Shown: positions 34,878 through 44,850, counted from the first letter of the stretch. The stretch: DNA of 64,000 nucleotides from Bacillus sp. FJAT-14578 (GCF_000504165.1 NZ_AYSE01000007.1:396299-460298), one strand, 5' to 3'. Notes: generated by a model from the sequence alone, not told the origin. Translations and numbers: made by a program.

Positions 34878-34925
34878 AGTGCACCTTCACTCAGCGGAGG
34901 GGCATCCCCGCTGAGTGTTAGTTGA
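34873..34925 (+). repeat. Family A-related element, copy A7, between aroA and aroF
   Basis: It starts at the aroA TAA: TAAAGTGCACCTTCACTC, then arms CACTCAGCGG / CCGCTGAGTG around GGGGCATCCCC, then TTAGTTGAACCT. Other copies read CATCAGT..ACTGATG and GTTAGTTGA at the same places, so both arms have changed together. Confidence 0.65.
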
Positions 34926-34946
34926 ACCTAAAGGAGGAAAAATACG

Positions 34947-36116
34947 ATGAGATATTTAACAGCAGGAGAATCACACGGTCCTCAGCTAACGGTCATTATT
35001 GAAGGGGTACCGGCAGGACTGGAGCTGACAGCAGAAGATATTAACGAAGAGTTGTCAAGACGCCAAAAAGGATACGGGCGCGGAAGGCGTATGCAGATTG
35101 AAAAAGATCAAGTACAAATTTTAAGCGGAGTCAGGCATGGCTTGACACTTGGCTCTCCCATCACGCTTGTTGTCGTGAACGATGATTACAAGCATTGGAC
35201 GAAAATTATGGGAGCAGAACCCTTGGAGGACGAATCGGCAGAAATAAAACGGCAAATCACAAGACCGCGTCCAGGACATGCTGACTTAAATGGCGCCATT
35301 AAATATGGACATCGGGACATGCGCAATGTATTAGAGCGATCTTCAGCAAGGGAGACGACGGTTCGGGTAGCCGCAGGGGCTGTGGCAAAGAAAATTCTCT
35401 CGGAACTGGGTGTCCAAATCGCAGGACATGTCCTTGAAATTGGTGGAGTTCAAGCGAACATTGAATCGTATCCATCTATCGAAGAGATGAAAGAGAGAGT
35501 GGAAACTTCCCCTGTCCGCTGCTTGGATAAAGAGGCGGAGCCGCTGATGATGAAGGCTATCGATGAAGCAAAAGAAAGCGGAGACTCTATCGGAGGTATA
35601 GTGGAAGTTATTGCTGAAGGAATGCCGATTGGGGTAGGAAGCTATACACATTACGACCGGAAGCTGGATTCGAAATTGGCAGGAGCCGTGATGAGCATCA
35701 ATGCTTTTAAAGGTGTTGAAATCGGCGTCGGGTTTGAAGCGGCCCGAATACCGGGAAGTGCTGTGCACGATGAAATCACGTGGAATGAAGAGCAGGGATA
35801 TGTGAGAAAAACAAATCGAGCAGGCGGTCTTGAAGGAGGCATGACAACAGGTATGCCAATCGTCATCAGAGGTGTCATGAAGCCGATTCCGACCCTTTAC
35901 AAACCGCTTGAGAGCGTAGATATCGAGACGAAGCAACCGTTTCAAGCGAGCATCGAGCGATCCGATAGCTGTGCAGTGCCGGCTGCGGGTGTTGTCGCCG
36001 AATCTGTGGTAGCGTGGGAACTCGCCAACGCCCTTGTGGAACAGTTCGGTCAAGACCGCATGGAATGGATTCGCCAAAACATTACGGCTCACGAAAAATA
36101 CGCAAGAGAGTTTTGA
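34947..36116 (+). CDS. aroF: Chorismate synthase
   Basis: The 389 aa enzyme (aroC in E. coli naming) converts EPSP to chorismate with reduced flavin. It opens [19 protein letters not shown] and has the signatures [27 protein letters not shown] and [18 protein letters not shown]. Length is usual for Bacillus. AAAGGAGGAAAAATACG precedes the ATG. It is the second gene of the operon. Confidence 0.95.
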   Translation: MRYLTAGESHGPQLTVIIEGVPAGLELTAEDINEELSRRQKGYGRGRRMQIEKDQVQILSGVRHGLTLGSPITLVVVNDDYKHWTKIMGAEPLEDESAEIKRQITRPRPGHADLNGAIKYGHRDMRNVLERSSARETTVRVAAGAVAKKILSELGVQIAGHVLEIGGVQANIESYPSIEEMKERVETSPVRCLDKEAEPLMMKAIDEAKESGDSIGGIVEVIAEGMPIGVGSYTHYDRKLDSKLAGAVMSINAFKGVEIGVGFEAARIPGSAVHDEITWNEEQGYVRKTNRAGGLEGGMTTGMPIVIRGVMKPIPTLYKPLESVDIETKQPFQASIERSDSCAVPAAGVVAESVVAWELANALVEQFGQDRMEWIRQNITAHEKYAREF

Positions 36117-36188
36117 TGCCGGGAAAAGCATTCCAACTAATCTCTTAACATAAAAATATCTATAATGAACGAAAGTGAGGAATAAAAG

Positions 36189-37280
36189 ATGAAACCCCAA
36201 ATTTTAATGCTGCAACCATACAAGCCAGGAAAATCCCCCGAAGACATCCAAAAGGAGTATAACGTAGAGAAAGTAGTAAAGCTTGCATCAAATGAAAATC
36301 CGTTCGGATGTTCTCCTCATGTCGAGAGAGCTTTGCAAAACTCTTTTTCTCTTTGTTCATCCTACCCTGATGGCGCAGCGAACGAATTGAGGGAAAAACT
36401 TGCTGGACGTTTAGAGTTGAAAGGAAGCCAGCTTTTGTTTGGAAGCGGATTGGATGAAGTAATCCAAACGATCAGCCGGGCAATGTTACGCGAAGGGGAT
36501 AATATCGTCACCGCTTCGGACACATTCCCCCAATACAAACATCACGCGATTGTAGAGGGGTGTGAAGTTCGTGAAATTCCATTGAAAAATGGAGCGTTCG
36601 ATTTAGATACAATGGCAAATGCAATCGACCTTCGAACGAAGGTAGTTTGGATCTGTAATCCGAATAACCCGACAGGTACGTATGTGAAGGAAGAAGCTCT
36701 TGTTCACTTTTTACGGACCGTTCCAAAGAACACACTCGTCGTCGTGGATGAAGCCTACTATGAATATGTGAACAAGGAGGACTTCCCTCAAACGATTCCT
36801 TTACTGAAAGAATTTGAGAATTTGTTAGTGCTCCGGACATTTTCAAAGGCGTATGGATTGGCAGCATTTCGAATTGGCTATGCAATCGGAAATGAACAGC
36901 TGATCGAAAAAATTAACATTGTAAGATTGCCGTTCAACACATCTACGTTCGCTCAAACGGCTGCTGTCACAGCTTTGAAAGATGAAGAATTCTTGCAATT
37001 TTGTGCAGAAGAAAATAGAAAAGGATTAGAGCAATATGCAGAAGCGTTAAAGGAGCTTGAAATCGATTATTACCCTTCGGAGGCGAATTTTATTTTCATT
37101 CGTACGGATAATTCGAAAATGTGGTTTGAACATCTTATCCAAAAAGGGTTCATCGTTCGTCCATTTCCAAGCGGAGTGCGTATTACGATTGGGACGAAAG
37201 AACAAAATGCAGAAGTTATTTCGATTATAAAGAGTTTAATTACTGCAAAAACACCAATAAAGGCAGGGATTTCATCGTGA
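36189..37280 (+). CDS. hisC: Histidinol-phosphate / aromatic aminotransferase
   Basis: The 363 aa PLP aminotransferase has ICNPNNPTGTYV, VVDEAYYEYV and the PLP lysine in LRTFSKAYGLAAFRIGYAIG. In Bacillus one HisC serves histidine, tyrosine and phenylalanine synthesis, and the position between aroF and tyrA fits that double role. GTGAGGAATAAAAG precedes the ATG. It overlaps tyrA by 4 bases. Confidence 0.92.
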   Translation: MKPQILMLQPYKPGKSPEDIQKEYNVEKVVKLASNENPFGCSPHVERALQNSFSLCSSYPDGAANELREKLAGRLELKGSQLLFGSGLDEVIQTISRAMLREGDNIVTASDTFPQYKHHAIVEGCEVREIPLKNGAFDLDTMANAIDLRTKVVWICNPNNPTGTYVKEEALVHFLRTVPKNTLVVVDEAYYEYVNKEDFPQTIPLLKEFENLLVLRTFSKAYGLAAFRIGYAIGNEQLIEKINIVRLPFNTSTFAQTAAVTALKDEEFLQFCAEENRKGLEQYAEALKELEIDYYPSEANFIFIRTDNSKMWFEHLIQKGFIVRPFPSGVRITIGTKEQNAEVISIIKSLITAKTPIKAGISS

Positions 37281-38377
37281 CAAGACGGGTATTGCTGATT
37301 GGTACAGGGCTTATTGGAGGTTCCATCGCGTTGGCGATCAAGAAAGAAGCGGAGGCTGTGATTGTAGGATACGATATTAATAAAGAACAGCTGAACAAAG
37401 CTCGGGAGCTTCAAGTTGTTGATGAAACCGCCTCAAGCTTGCAAGAAGAAGCGGAGAAAGCCAGCTTGATTCTTCTTGCATCACCTGTGGAACAAACGTT
37501 AAAACTGATGAAAAAACTGGCATCTTTCAATTTGAGGGAAGATGTCATCATTTCGGATGTAGGCAGTACAAAGGGAGACATCATGGCACAGGCCAATAAC
37601 TTATGGCAAGGGAATGTGAATTTCATTGGAGGCCACCCAATGGCGGGTTCCCATAAAGCGGGTGTGGAGAGCGCAAAGGCCCATTTATTCGAAAATGCTT
37701 TCTATGTGTTAACCCCTCATTCTTTTACATCTTTTGAGAAAGTTGAAGAACTGAAACGCTGGCTGAAAGGAACCAAGGCTCATTTTCTTGTTTTAGATAC
37801 AGAAGAACATGATTACATTACAGGAGTCATTAGCCATTTCCCGCATGTCATCGCGTCTGGATTGGTGAAATTAGCGAAAAAGCATGCGGGAGATAATCCG
37901 TTGATCAGCCTTTTAGCAGCAGGCGGATTTCGTGATATTACGCGCATTGCCTCAAGCAGTCCAAACATGTGGACGGATATCGTCAAGCAAAACCGTCATA
38001 ATGTTCTTCAGCTTTTGGAAGAGTGGATTATGGAAATGCGTCAAGTTCAAAGCGTTTTATTAAACAAAGATGACCGAGCGCTTGCTCGATTTTTTGCGGA
38101 TGCAAAAGACTACAGGGATGGGCTGCCCGTTCGTGCAAAAGGAGCGATTCCCGCTTACTATGATTTGCACGTGGACGTTATCGACGTTCCTGGAGCGATC
38201 GCCCGCATCACGACTTTGTTAGCGGAACATGAAATCAGTATTACAAACCTTCATATCATTGAGTCCAGAGAAGGACTGCTTGGAGTGCTGCGCATTAGCT
38301 TTCAGTCGGACGAGGATCGGCTGCAGGCCCAAACGCTGCTCCAGCATCATGAATATAAAACGTATGAAGCGGCCTAA
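37277..38377 (+). CDS. tyrA: Prephenate dehydrogenase with ACT domain
   Basis: The 366 aa protein has an N-terminal NAD-binding fold (LIGTGLIGGSIALAI), the prephenate-binding signature GGHPMAGSHKAGVESA and a C-terminal ACT domain (about 297-366; YDLHVDVIDVPGAIARITTL), the likely site of tyrosine feedback. The start is GTG inside the hisC stop (GTGA). As the final step to tyrosine, it agrees with Tyr specifiers in the leader. Confidence 0.94.
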   Translation: MTRRVLLIGTGLIGGSIALAIKKEAEAVIVGYDINKEQLNKARELQVVDETASSLQEEAEKASLILLASPVEQTLKLMKKLASFNLREDVIISDVGSTKGDIMAQANNLWQGNVNFIGGHPMAGSHKAGVESAKAHLFENAFYVLTPHSFTSFEKVEELKRWLKGTKAHFLVLDTEEHDYITGVISHFPHVIASGLVKLAKKHAGDNPLISLLAAGGFRDITRIASSSPNMWTDIVKQNRHNVLQLLEEWIMEMRQVQSVLLNKDDRALARFFADAKDYRDGLPVRAKGAIPAYYDLHVDVIDVPGAIARITTLLAEHEISITNLHIIESREGLLGVLRISFQSDEDRLQAQTLLQHHEYKTYEAA

Positions 38378-38383
38378 TTAGCG

Positions 38384-38435
38384 GGGAGCTGTCCAAACAG
38401 TACAACAGACGTACTGTTTGGACAGCTCCTTGTTT
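38384..38435 (+). terminator. Terminator of the aro operon
   Basis: GGAGCTGTCCAAACAGTAC and complement with loop AACAGAC, then TTGTTTT. Confidence 0.85.
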
Positions 38436-38523
38436 TCATTCATTTTTGGTTAAATAAAGGGGGACTGAGCATAATAAAGGCAGAAATTAAAATACATATC
38501 AACTATCCTATGTTAGGTGATGA

Positions 38524-40017
38524 ATGCTTATGTTTCGGAAAAAACTGAAAGCCAGGGGCGGTCAGGAGAAAAAAGAACCTCTGCATAGTATAGAAAATGC
38601 AGCTGTAACAATAGATGCCCTTAGACAACTTTTAGCCAACATGGATGATGCTGAAATCATTGAACGCCAAACTGCTAAAGGGCAAAAGGTTACATTTTTA
38701 TACATAGGAACACTGATAGACCAGGAGCGTTTAAATGAATCTGTTATCGAACCATTGATGCGTTATTCCGATCATACGGTTTATGAATGTATTTCGTCTT
38801 CCAAAATATCAAAAGTCACTACGTTGGAAGACGCACAAAAGCAGTTGATGCTGGGGTCCATTCTTCTGAATGACTCTTTGCAAAATGAATGGTGGGCCGT
38901 TCTTCTCGAAAATCCATTGAGCCGTTCCATCGAAACCTCTGAACAGGAAACCATTTTGTACGGAGCGAAAGACAGCTTTAGTGAACAATTAGAGCAGAAC
39001 ATTACATTGATTCGCAGGCGGATTCCTTTGACTCAACTCAAAGCGGAGAAGTTTACTGTGGGTTCTCTAAGTGAAACAACAATTGTACTGATGTACATCG
39101 AAGGATTGACCAATCCTGAATATATTTCTATTGCAAGAAATAGAATCTCCAATATTGATTATGATTTATTTCTTGACTCGTCACAGGTTGCTGCTTTTAT
39201 GGAAGATCATACTCACAGCGTATTTCCGCAGTATCAACAAACCGACCGACCTGATGTTTGTGCTTTTTCTTTAGGTTCCGGTAAACTGACCATTTTGGTG
39301 AGCAATACGCCATTTGCGTTAATAGCTCCCATCACGTTTTTTCATCTTTTTCAATCTCCCGAAGATTACATCAATCGCTGGCTGGTTGCGAGTTTTTTGC
39401 GGTGCCTTCGATATTTAAGCTTTTTTCTTTCAGTGACGCTGATACCTATTTATGTGGCGGTAACCACACATCATTATCAGATGATGCCGATGCAAATTCT
39501 TTTTGTCTTAGTGGAATCTAGGAGTAAATTGCCGTTCACCCCATTTTGGGAAGCATTTGTCATATTAATCATCCTGGAAATCATCAAAGAAGCAAGTCTA
39601 AGGATGCCGACAAAATCAAGTCAAACACTAGGGATGATTGGCGGTATTGTCATTGGGCAAGCAGCGGTAGAAGCGGGTTTCGCCAGCAAAGTGCTAATTG
39701 TGATGGCGGGTATTTCTGCGATTGCCTCATTTTTAGTTCCTAATTATTTGATGACAAAAGCAAATACGTTAATCCAATTTGTTTTTCTTCTGCTTTCGTC
39801 TTTTTTGGGAATTATAGGAATCATGTTTGGGATGGTTGGGATTCTTGCTCATCTAAATGGGCTTACTTCACTAAAACAACCTTATTTTGCACCAGTCGCT
39901 CCATTTTACTGGAAGGATTGGATGGACCTTTTTATTCGCGGACCTCTAATTAAGATGAAAATTCGTCCCGAACATTTACATCCTTTAAGAAAATGGCGTT
40001 ACAGCGGAAGGAGATGA
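38524..40017 (+). CDS. gerAA: Spore germination receptor subunit A (GerA family)
   Basis: The 497 aa protein has a soluble N-terminal domain (about 1-270) and membrane spans toward the C-terminus, with the family segments RRRIPLTQLKAEKFTVGSLS and MYIEGLTNPEYI. GerA-type receptors sit in the spore inner membrane and respond to germinants such as amino acids. TTAGGTGATGA precedes the ATG. It heads a three-gene operon; which paralogue (gerA, gerB, gerK) cannot be decided. Confidence 0.88.
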   Translation: MLMFRKKLKARGGQEKKEPLHSIENAAVTIDALRQLLANMDDAEIIERQTAKGQKVTFLYIGTLIDQERLNESVIEPLMRYSDHTVYECISSSKISKVTTLEDAQKQLMLGSILLNDSLQNEWWAVLLENPLSRSIETSEQETILYGAKDSFSEQLEQNITLIRRRIPLTQLKAEKFTVGSLSETTIVLMYIEGLTNPEYISIARNRISNIDYDLFLDSSQVAAFMEDHTHSVFPQYQQTDRPDVCAFSLGSGKLTILVSNTPFALIAPITFFHLFQSPEDYINRWLVASFLRCLRYLSFFLSVTLIPIYVAVTTHHYQMMPMQILFVLVESRSKLPFTPFWEAFVILIILEIIKEASLRMPTKSSQTLGMIGGIVIGQAAVEAGFASKVLIVMAGISAIASFLVPNYLMTKANTLIQFVFLLLSSFLGIIGIMFGMVGILAHLNGLTSLKQPYFAPVAPFYWKDWMDLFIRGPLIKMKIRPEHLHPLRKWRYSGRR

Positions 40018-40021
40018 TCGC

Positions 40022-41137
40022 GTGACTGCTTTTTCGTTATATGATAAAACGTCTACTTTTGACGGCGTTTATGCCCTATTCATTGTAAACCGAATGCAAA
40101 TGCTTTACTTTATTTTGGTTATGCCCGTGTATTTGATTCATTCCTATATGATTTGGGGAATTGTTATCATGGGAATTTTATCGCAGATCAATTTAATGAT
40201 GTTATCAAAATGGTTTACTTCAAATTATTCGGCAAAAGGTTATGAAGGGTTTGTACAGCTTTTTGGTGAACGGATGATTCGTTTTTTTGCGTTTACCGGA
40301 CTATTTCTGATTTTAATCAAAATCATCGTCATTACGCTGGGTTATGTGGAAATGGTTCATCAGTTTATATTCCCCTCCATGAATATAAATTGGCTCATTT
40401 TTTTTATGTTGCTGATAAGTTGGTATATAGCGGTTCAAGGAATCGATAAAACGATACGCTTTGCAGTAATCGTATTTTTAAGTACCATTTGGATGATCTT
40501 ATTATTTCTTCCTTTTTTCTTTCCGCCAATTGCTTCTCTTCACGATTTATATCCTTTAATACCAACAGACTGGTCGATACATTCATGGGAAGGGTTGCTG
40601 CTCATTTGGTCATCTTTATCAGGGCCGGAATATTTGGTGTTTTTGGTTCCCTGGCTAAAACCTGAACAAAAAATGCTGAAATATTTGATGGTCGGCAATG
40701 CAATTTCTGTTCTGGAATATTTGCTTCTATTTATTGCATCGTTATTATTTTTCGGGTCCAATTACTTAAGCAAAAGCGAGTTTCCAGTTGTGAATATGCT
40801 GCGCTATCTACAATCTCCCGTCTTTGAGCGAATTGATATTATTTTGATTTCTACGTATATGTTTCAGTTTGCCTTTGCCATTTCCCTTTTCATTTTATTC
40901 TTTTATGGGGGCATTCGAATCATACTAGGAAAATGGCATGAACAGACTACCCGAATCGGATTTGTGGTAAGTTGTATGACGATTTTTGTATGTATCATCA
41001 TTGTAAATGAATGGTTCTGGAAAGCGGGAGAAAAACAGAACATGATACTGGTCCTTCAGATTTGGCTAGGGGCGCTGACTTATTTGCTTGTTCCGGTATT
41101 TCTTCTAGTTGCCAGCAAACTAAAGGAGCGTGTCTAG
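40022..41137 (+). CDS. gerAB: Spore germination receptor subunit B (GerB, APC fold)
   Basis: The 371 aa integral membrane protein has about ten spans and belongs to the spore germination branch of the amino acid/polyamine/organocation superfamily. Subunit B holds the germinant pocket in characterised receptors. The start is GTG at 40022, 4 bases after the A-subunit stop, with AAGGAGATGA upstream. Confidence 0.87.
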   Translation: MTAFSLYDKTSTFDGVYALFIVNRMQMLYFILVMPVYLIHSYMIWGIVIMGILSQINLMMLSKWFTSNYSAKGYEGFVQLFGERMIRFFAFTGLFLILIKIIVITLGYVEMVHQFIFPSMNINWLIFFMLLISWYIAVQGIDKTIRFAVIVFLSTIWMILLFLPFFFPPIASLHDLYPLIPTDWSIHSWEGLLLIWSSLSGPEYLVFLVPWLKPEQKMLKYLMVGNAISVLEYLLLFIASLLFFGSNYLSKSEFPVVNMLRYLQSPVFERIDIILISTYMFQFAFAISLFILFFYGGIRIILGKWHEQTTRIGFVVSCMTIFVCIIIVNEWFWKAGEKQNMILVLQIWLGALTYLLVPVFLLVASKLKERV

Positions 41138-41139
41138 GG

Positions 41140-42165
41140 ATGGGACATATAAAACGGACGACATTATTGGCTGTGTTGAGCAGTATCCTGTTAACGGCAG
41201 GTTGTTCTCCATTTGTGGAAAACAATATGATCGAAGAACTCGCTCCTGTGATTTTCTGGTCCATTGATGAAGGAAAAGAAGGCCAGTTAAAAATCAGCAC
41301 ATTAATGCCGCCGCTGACTAAAGAAAAAAAGCGCCTCTACACTCTTCAAGTCGACCTGTTGAAACAAGCGGGAAAAGACTTTAATTTAATCTATTATCGT
41401 GAATTGAAAGTCGGGCAGCTTCGAATGGTATTAATCAATGAGAAACTTGCTGAAAAAGGAATCATATCGCTGATTAATACCTTATTGACAGACCCTGATA
41501 TTTCCCAGCGCCTTTATCTAGTGATTGTGAAAGGGAACTTTGAAGATTACATAAAAAATCAGCTGGACAAGCAAGAAAACCTTGATTACTTTCTTTATCG
41601 TATGCTTAAGCATTACGAGCAAAGAAATCAAGGCGAAATGAGTATCGTCAATCTGCATCAATTTAAGAATAAATTATACTCGCCATTTGTCGATCCGATT
41701 TTGCCGGTTTTCAAGGTGAGCAAAGAGAATTTCAAATACGTGGGAACCGCTTTTTTTAATGATGACAAGCTAATCACAACGGTTAAAAGCATAGATGATC
41801 AAATCTTCCAGCTCATTGACAATGACCACTACCTTAAACTTCTCACTATTCCTGAATTATCTGTTGTTATCGGTCAAGCCCGTTCACATGTTCATATGGA
41901 ATTGAACTGGAACCATTCGTCTGTATCAATCAAAGTAGATGTAAACGGGAGAATTGAGGAATACCGGGGCAATAAAAATATCCTCGATGAGCGTGAATTA
42001 GCGGCTCTTGATAAAGAGATCGAATCCTATTTGGAAAAACAAACAATAAAGTTAATGAAAGAAATACAAACGAAAAAAGTAGATCCTTTTGGAATTGGTT
42101 CACTCACACTTACCCCCTTTGGAAAGCCGCTAAGTGAAAAACGGTGGACGCATCATTGGGAATAA
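41140..42165 (+). CDS. gerAC: Spore germination receptor subunit C (lipoprotein)
   Basis: The 341 aa lipoprotein has a signal with lipobox LTAGC (Cys about residue 22) and the three-domain GerC fold expected outside the membrane (YTLQVDLLKQAGKDFNLIYY early, NWNHSSVSIKVDVNGRIEEY late). A frame opens upstream to 41011, but ATG 41140 gives the lipoprotein signal and lies 2 bases after the B-subunit stop. AAAGGAG is upstream. Confidence 0.87.
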   Translation: MGHIKRTTLLAVLSSILLTAGCSPFVENNMIEELAPVIFWSIDEGKEGQLKISTLMPPLTKEKKRLYTLQVDLLKQAGKDFNLIYYRELKVGQLRMVLINEKLAEKGIISLINTLLTDPDISQRLYLVIVKGNFEDYIKNQLDKQENLDYFLYRMLKHYEQRNQGEMSIVNLHQFKNKLYSPFVDPILPVFKVSKENFKYVGTAFFNDDKLITTVKSIDDQIFQLIDNDHYLKLLTIPELSVVIGQARSHVHMELNWNHSSVSIKVDVNGRIEEYRGNKNILDERELAALDKEIESYLEKQTIKLMKEIQTKKVDPFGIGSLTLTPFGKPLSEKRWTHHWE

Positions 42166-42239
42166 ATGGATATTGATGTAAAGTATAACCTTGATCTTGA
42201 ACCTTTAATGAATGTAAACAAATAAACGAAACTAATCAA

Positions 42240-42578
42240 TGACGGTCTGTTATCCAGCTGCAGGGTGGAACGCTTGGCCCTATTCAAATTGCAATAAAGG
42301 CGGTTCGGAAGTTCGGAACGGTTCAAATTACCGGTGTGTATGGAAGCAACTACAATATGTTTCCATTGGGGGCATTTTTCTCAAGAAACATCACGTTGAA
42401 GATGGGGCAGGCACCGGTAATCCATTATATGCCGGCGCTTTTCGAAAAAACTGTGAATAACGAGTTTAATCCGAAAGAGATCATTATACATAAAATATCC
42501 CTTGAAGATGCAAGTCAGACCTATCAAATTTTTAACGGCCACGAAGATGGCTGCATTAAGGTTGTGTTAAATTCCTAA
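42240..42578 (+). pseudogene. Zinc-type alcohol dehydrogenase, C-terminal remnant
   Basis: The frame reads QGGTLGPIQIAIKAVRKFG and then VYGSNYNMFPLGAFFSRNIT, KMGQAPVIHYMP and FNGHEDGCIKVVLNS, the end of a glutathione-independent formaldehyde/alcohol dehydrogenase-like MDR protein. The catalytic zinc half and most of the NAD fold are absent, and there is no start signal. It is a remnant of about 105 codons. Confidence 0.75.
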
Positions 42579-42724
42579 AGGATCATCAAATTTCAATTAA
42601 TGAAGCCGCTTAAAATTTCAGACCGGCTTTTTTCGGTATGCCTCGCCTCCCATTTGTCACCTTATTTGTTTTCATCTTATAAGATGGTTTATGATAGGGG
42701 AGAAGACTACTTAGAGGTGATAAG

Positions 42725-43114
42725 ATGAAAAGTTTTACGGTACAGTTACATAAAGAAGATGTTATTGGGAACATGACGGTTCAAAAGTTGACGGAAGACG
42801 ATTTTAACAATGTAACAGAGCAAGAGACAAGACAGCTGTTCGAGCTTGATACCGATGTAGGATTTTTTATTTTTTTTGATGCGCAAGATGAAAATGGTAA
42901 GGCCTCACACTTAATGCTCCATTATGAAGGAGACAATGAAGATCCTAGCGCTTGTTACGGTTTTGAGTTAAAAGACTTTTATCAGTTTGTGGCGCTATAT
43001 TTAAACGATTTGCAATTCGGAAATGAAGCGGATGAACTGGAGTATGGGCCAATTCAGCATTTGGCGCATCTTTTACATCACGTTCTTGAAGAAGGAAAAA
43101 AGGTACAGGTGTAA
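42725..43114 (+). CDS. Conserved cytosolic protein, function unknown
   Basis: The 129 aa product starts MKSFTVQLHKEDVIGNMTVQ and is very acidic, with no signal or membrane span and no Cys beyond one. AGAGGTGATAAG precedes the ATG. Similar small acidic proteins are seen in other Bacillus genomes, but I know no function. Confidence 0.6.
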   Translation: MKSFTVQLHKEDVIGNMTVQKLTEDDFNNVTEQETRQLFELDTDVGFFIFFDAQDENGKASHLMLHYEGDNEDPSACYGFELKDFYQFVALYLNDLQFGNEADELEYGPIQHLAHLLHHVLEEGKKVQV

Positions 43115-43266
43115 CGAAAAGTCCTGGTTGGCAGTCTGTGAGCCAGGATGTACCCATTGAGCGGTGTTTGAGAAATCCACTAAAAGGAAGGATTTTTCAA
43201 GTGCCGTTTTTTGTTTTTATTCTGCATGAACGCATCTTTCCGTCACTCATTAACTGCCTCAACTTT

Positions 43267-43791
43267 CTATCTAAGTGCGGCTTGGAATGCAGCAAGATGG
43301 TTACGTGATGCATGGCCTAATCTGGAAAAAACATTTTGGACATTTGGCGGAAGGTCGGGTATCTTCAAAAACTTATCGTACATGGCGATATTGTCAATTT
43401 CTGCTGAAACACCGGTTTCCAGGGCCTCTTCTGCCGTTTTGGGAATATTAATAAAGCGGGTAGCGTCATTCACGGGAACGATAATATTATATTGTTTAAA
43501 CAAAGGAAGAAGCGCTTGGATATGCCGTTGTTCTGCAGCCTTAATTTGAGTGAACGGGCGGACAGGTCCGAATTTTTCAATCACCCAATCATAGCGGGCC
43601 TGTGCCAAAAATTCATCTTGAATCGCATATGTCAGGGCTTCATCCAATGTAATGGAGGAGTCGCTTAAAGCTCCTTTTGCGCCATATTTTTGAGGTGGAT
43701 TTTCGGCAAATGAAACGGATTCCCAACATAGCATAAAGACTATGAATCCTGCAGCGAAATATACATGTTTTTGAAAAATAGATGTTTTCAT
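43267..43791 (-). CDS. Secreted ferritin-like protein (DUF2202)
   Basis: The 174 aa product has a signal peptide (about 1-29, ending SFAEN) and a DUF2202 ferritin-like four-helix domain: LDEALTYAIQDEFLAQARYD, then IKAAEQRHIQALLPLF, then EEALETGVSAEIDNIAMYDK. The Glu and Glu-x-x-His residues of helices 1 and 2 are the expected di-metal ligands and are all present. AAGGAGAATTGAC precedes the ATG. A degenerate relative lies at 51.3 kb. Function is not established. Confidence 0.82.
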   Translation of the reverse strand: MKTSIFQKHVYFAAGFIVFMLCWESVSFAENPPQKYGAKGALSDSSITLDEALTYAIQDEFLAQARYDWVIEKFGPVRPFTQIKAAEQRHIQALLPLFKQYNIIVPVNDATRFINIPKTAEEALETGVSAEIDNIAMYDKFLKIPDLPPNVQNVFSRLGHASRNHLAAFQAALR

Positions 43792-43919
43792 GTCAATTCT
43801 CCTTTTAACAGTTGTTCAAAACTATTTTGCGCGGTCTTTCCATAACCATTCCATAAAGGTAAAAATAAAAAATGAATGAAAAAGCGTTCATGTTAACTCC
43901 TTCATCCAGTGCAGAGGAC

Positions 43920-44122
43920 TTATAAAGGAAACTTCCATCAGGGGGAGGTTCCTTCATCTTCCACTGATGGTTAGTTAGGCCCGTACGATGCGGGTCACAC
44001 AGACGTTGCCGCAGGACGCGGCGGTGTTAGTCTGTGTTCCTTCAATCGGGCTTTTACGGGGATTTATTACCCACTTAAGCTTTGAAATGAGGGTCTTACT
44101 GCCCGTTAATGCGGGATAAAAA
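43920..44122 (+). repeat. Family A element, copy A5 (expanded form)
   Basis: The longest copy. TATAAAGGAAACTTCCATC opens it; CATCAG and CTGATG arms enclose an enlarged apex; two extra hairpins (CCCGTACGATGCGGG and CACAGAC..GTCTGTG) replace part of the middle; it closes with CTTACTGCCCGTTAATGCGG and GATAAAAAA. The region 43792-44225 otherwise has no gene. Confidence 0.75.
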
Positions 44123-44225
44123 ACGGGAAAAAGAAAGAAGAAGGCAAAAAAGCATTGACACTTTCTGCTCATTTCTGTATCTTTTTCAAGTATGTGTTTA
44201 AAATCAGGGAGGTTTATTATTCATC

Positions 44226-44843
44226 ATGAACAACGAAAATACACAGCATGTTAAAATCGTGACGGCAGATCCGTCGGCATTGGGTCTTTTCGGACTTGCT
44301 ATGGTCACATTAGTAGCATCTTTTCAAAAGCTTGGACTAACAGAAGGAGTTTCATTAGTCTTGCCATGGGCAGTCTTCTTAGGCGGATTGGCTCAATTGA
44401 TCGCATCCATTCAAGATTCAAAACATAATAATACATTTGGTGCAACAGCATTTGGCGCTTTTGGTTTATTTTGGTTTGGTGTAGGAATGACATGGCTTAT
44501 TCAAATGGGAGCGCTTGGAGAAGAATTAGCGGCAGCCGCCGATCCAAAACAGCTCGGCTTTGCCTTTGTCGGCTATTTGATCTTCAGCATATTTATGACC
44601 ATCGGAGCGATGGAAACACACAAGGTCTTGTTCATTATTTTCGTTTTAATTGATTTTCTATTTATCGGATTGTCTTTAAGCACTTTTGGCATTATGCATG
44701 AATTCACGCATTTATTAGCTGCCGTATCTGAGCTGCTGATTGCTTTGTTTTCGTTTTACGGATGCGCCGCGGCTGTCTTAAATGTTCATTTCGGTCAAGT
44801 TGTGCTGCCTGTGGGCAAACCGTTCGGGATTTTCAAAAAATAA
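44226..44843 (+). CDS. satP: Acetate/succinate uptake transporter (SatP/YaaH family)
   Basis: The 205 aa protein of the GPR1/FUN34/YaaH family has six membrane spans. The family motif NPAPLGL appears as ADPSALGLFGLAMVT at the first helix. Members are channels or proton-coupled carriers for acetate or succinate. AGGGAGGTTTATTATTC precedes the ATG. It is a single gene followed by element B4. Confidence 0.85.
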   Translation: MNNENTQHVKIVTADPSALGLFGLAMVTLVASFQKLGLTEGVSLVLPWAVFLGGLAQLIASIQDSKHNNTFGATAFGAFGLFWFGVGMTWLIQMGALGEELAAAADPKQLGFAFVGYLIFSIFMTIGAMETHKVLFIIFVLIDFLFIGLSLSTFGIMHEFTHLLAAVSELLIALFSFYGCAAAVLNVHFGQVVLPVGKPFGIFKK

Positions 44844-44850
44844 TATTTAA

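Noticed and set aside
35343..36200. 285-codon minus-strand ORF opposite aroF
   Set aside because: It is a long shadow frame rich in Cys, His, Phe and Arg, fully inside the well-supported aroF gene.
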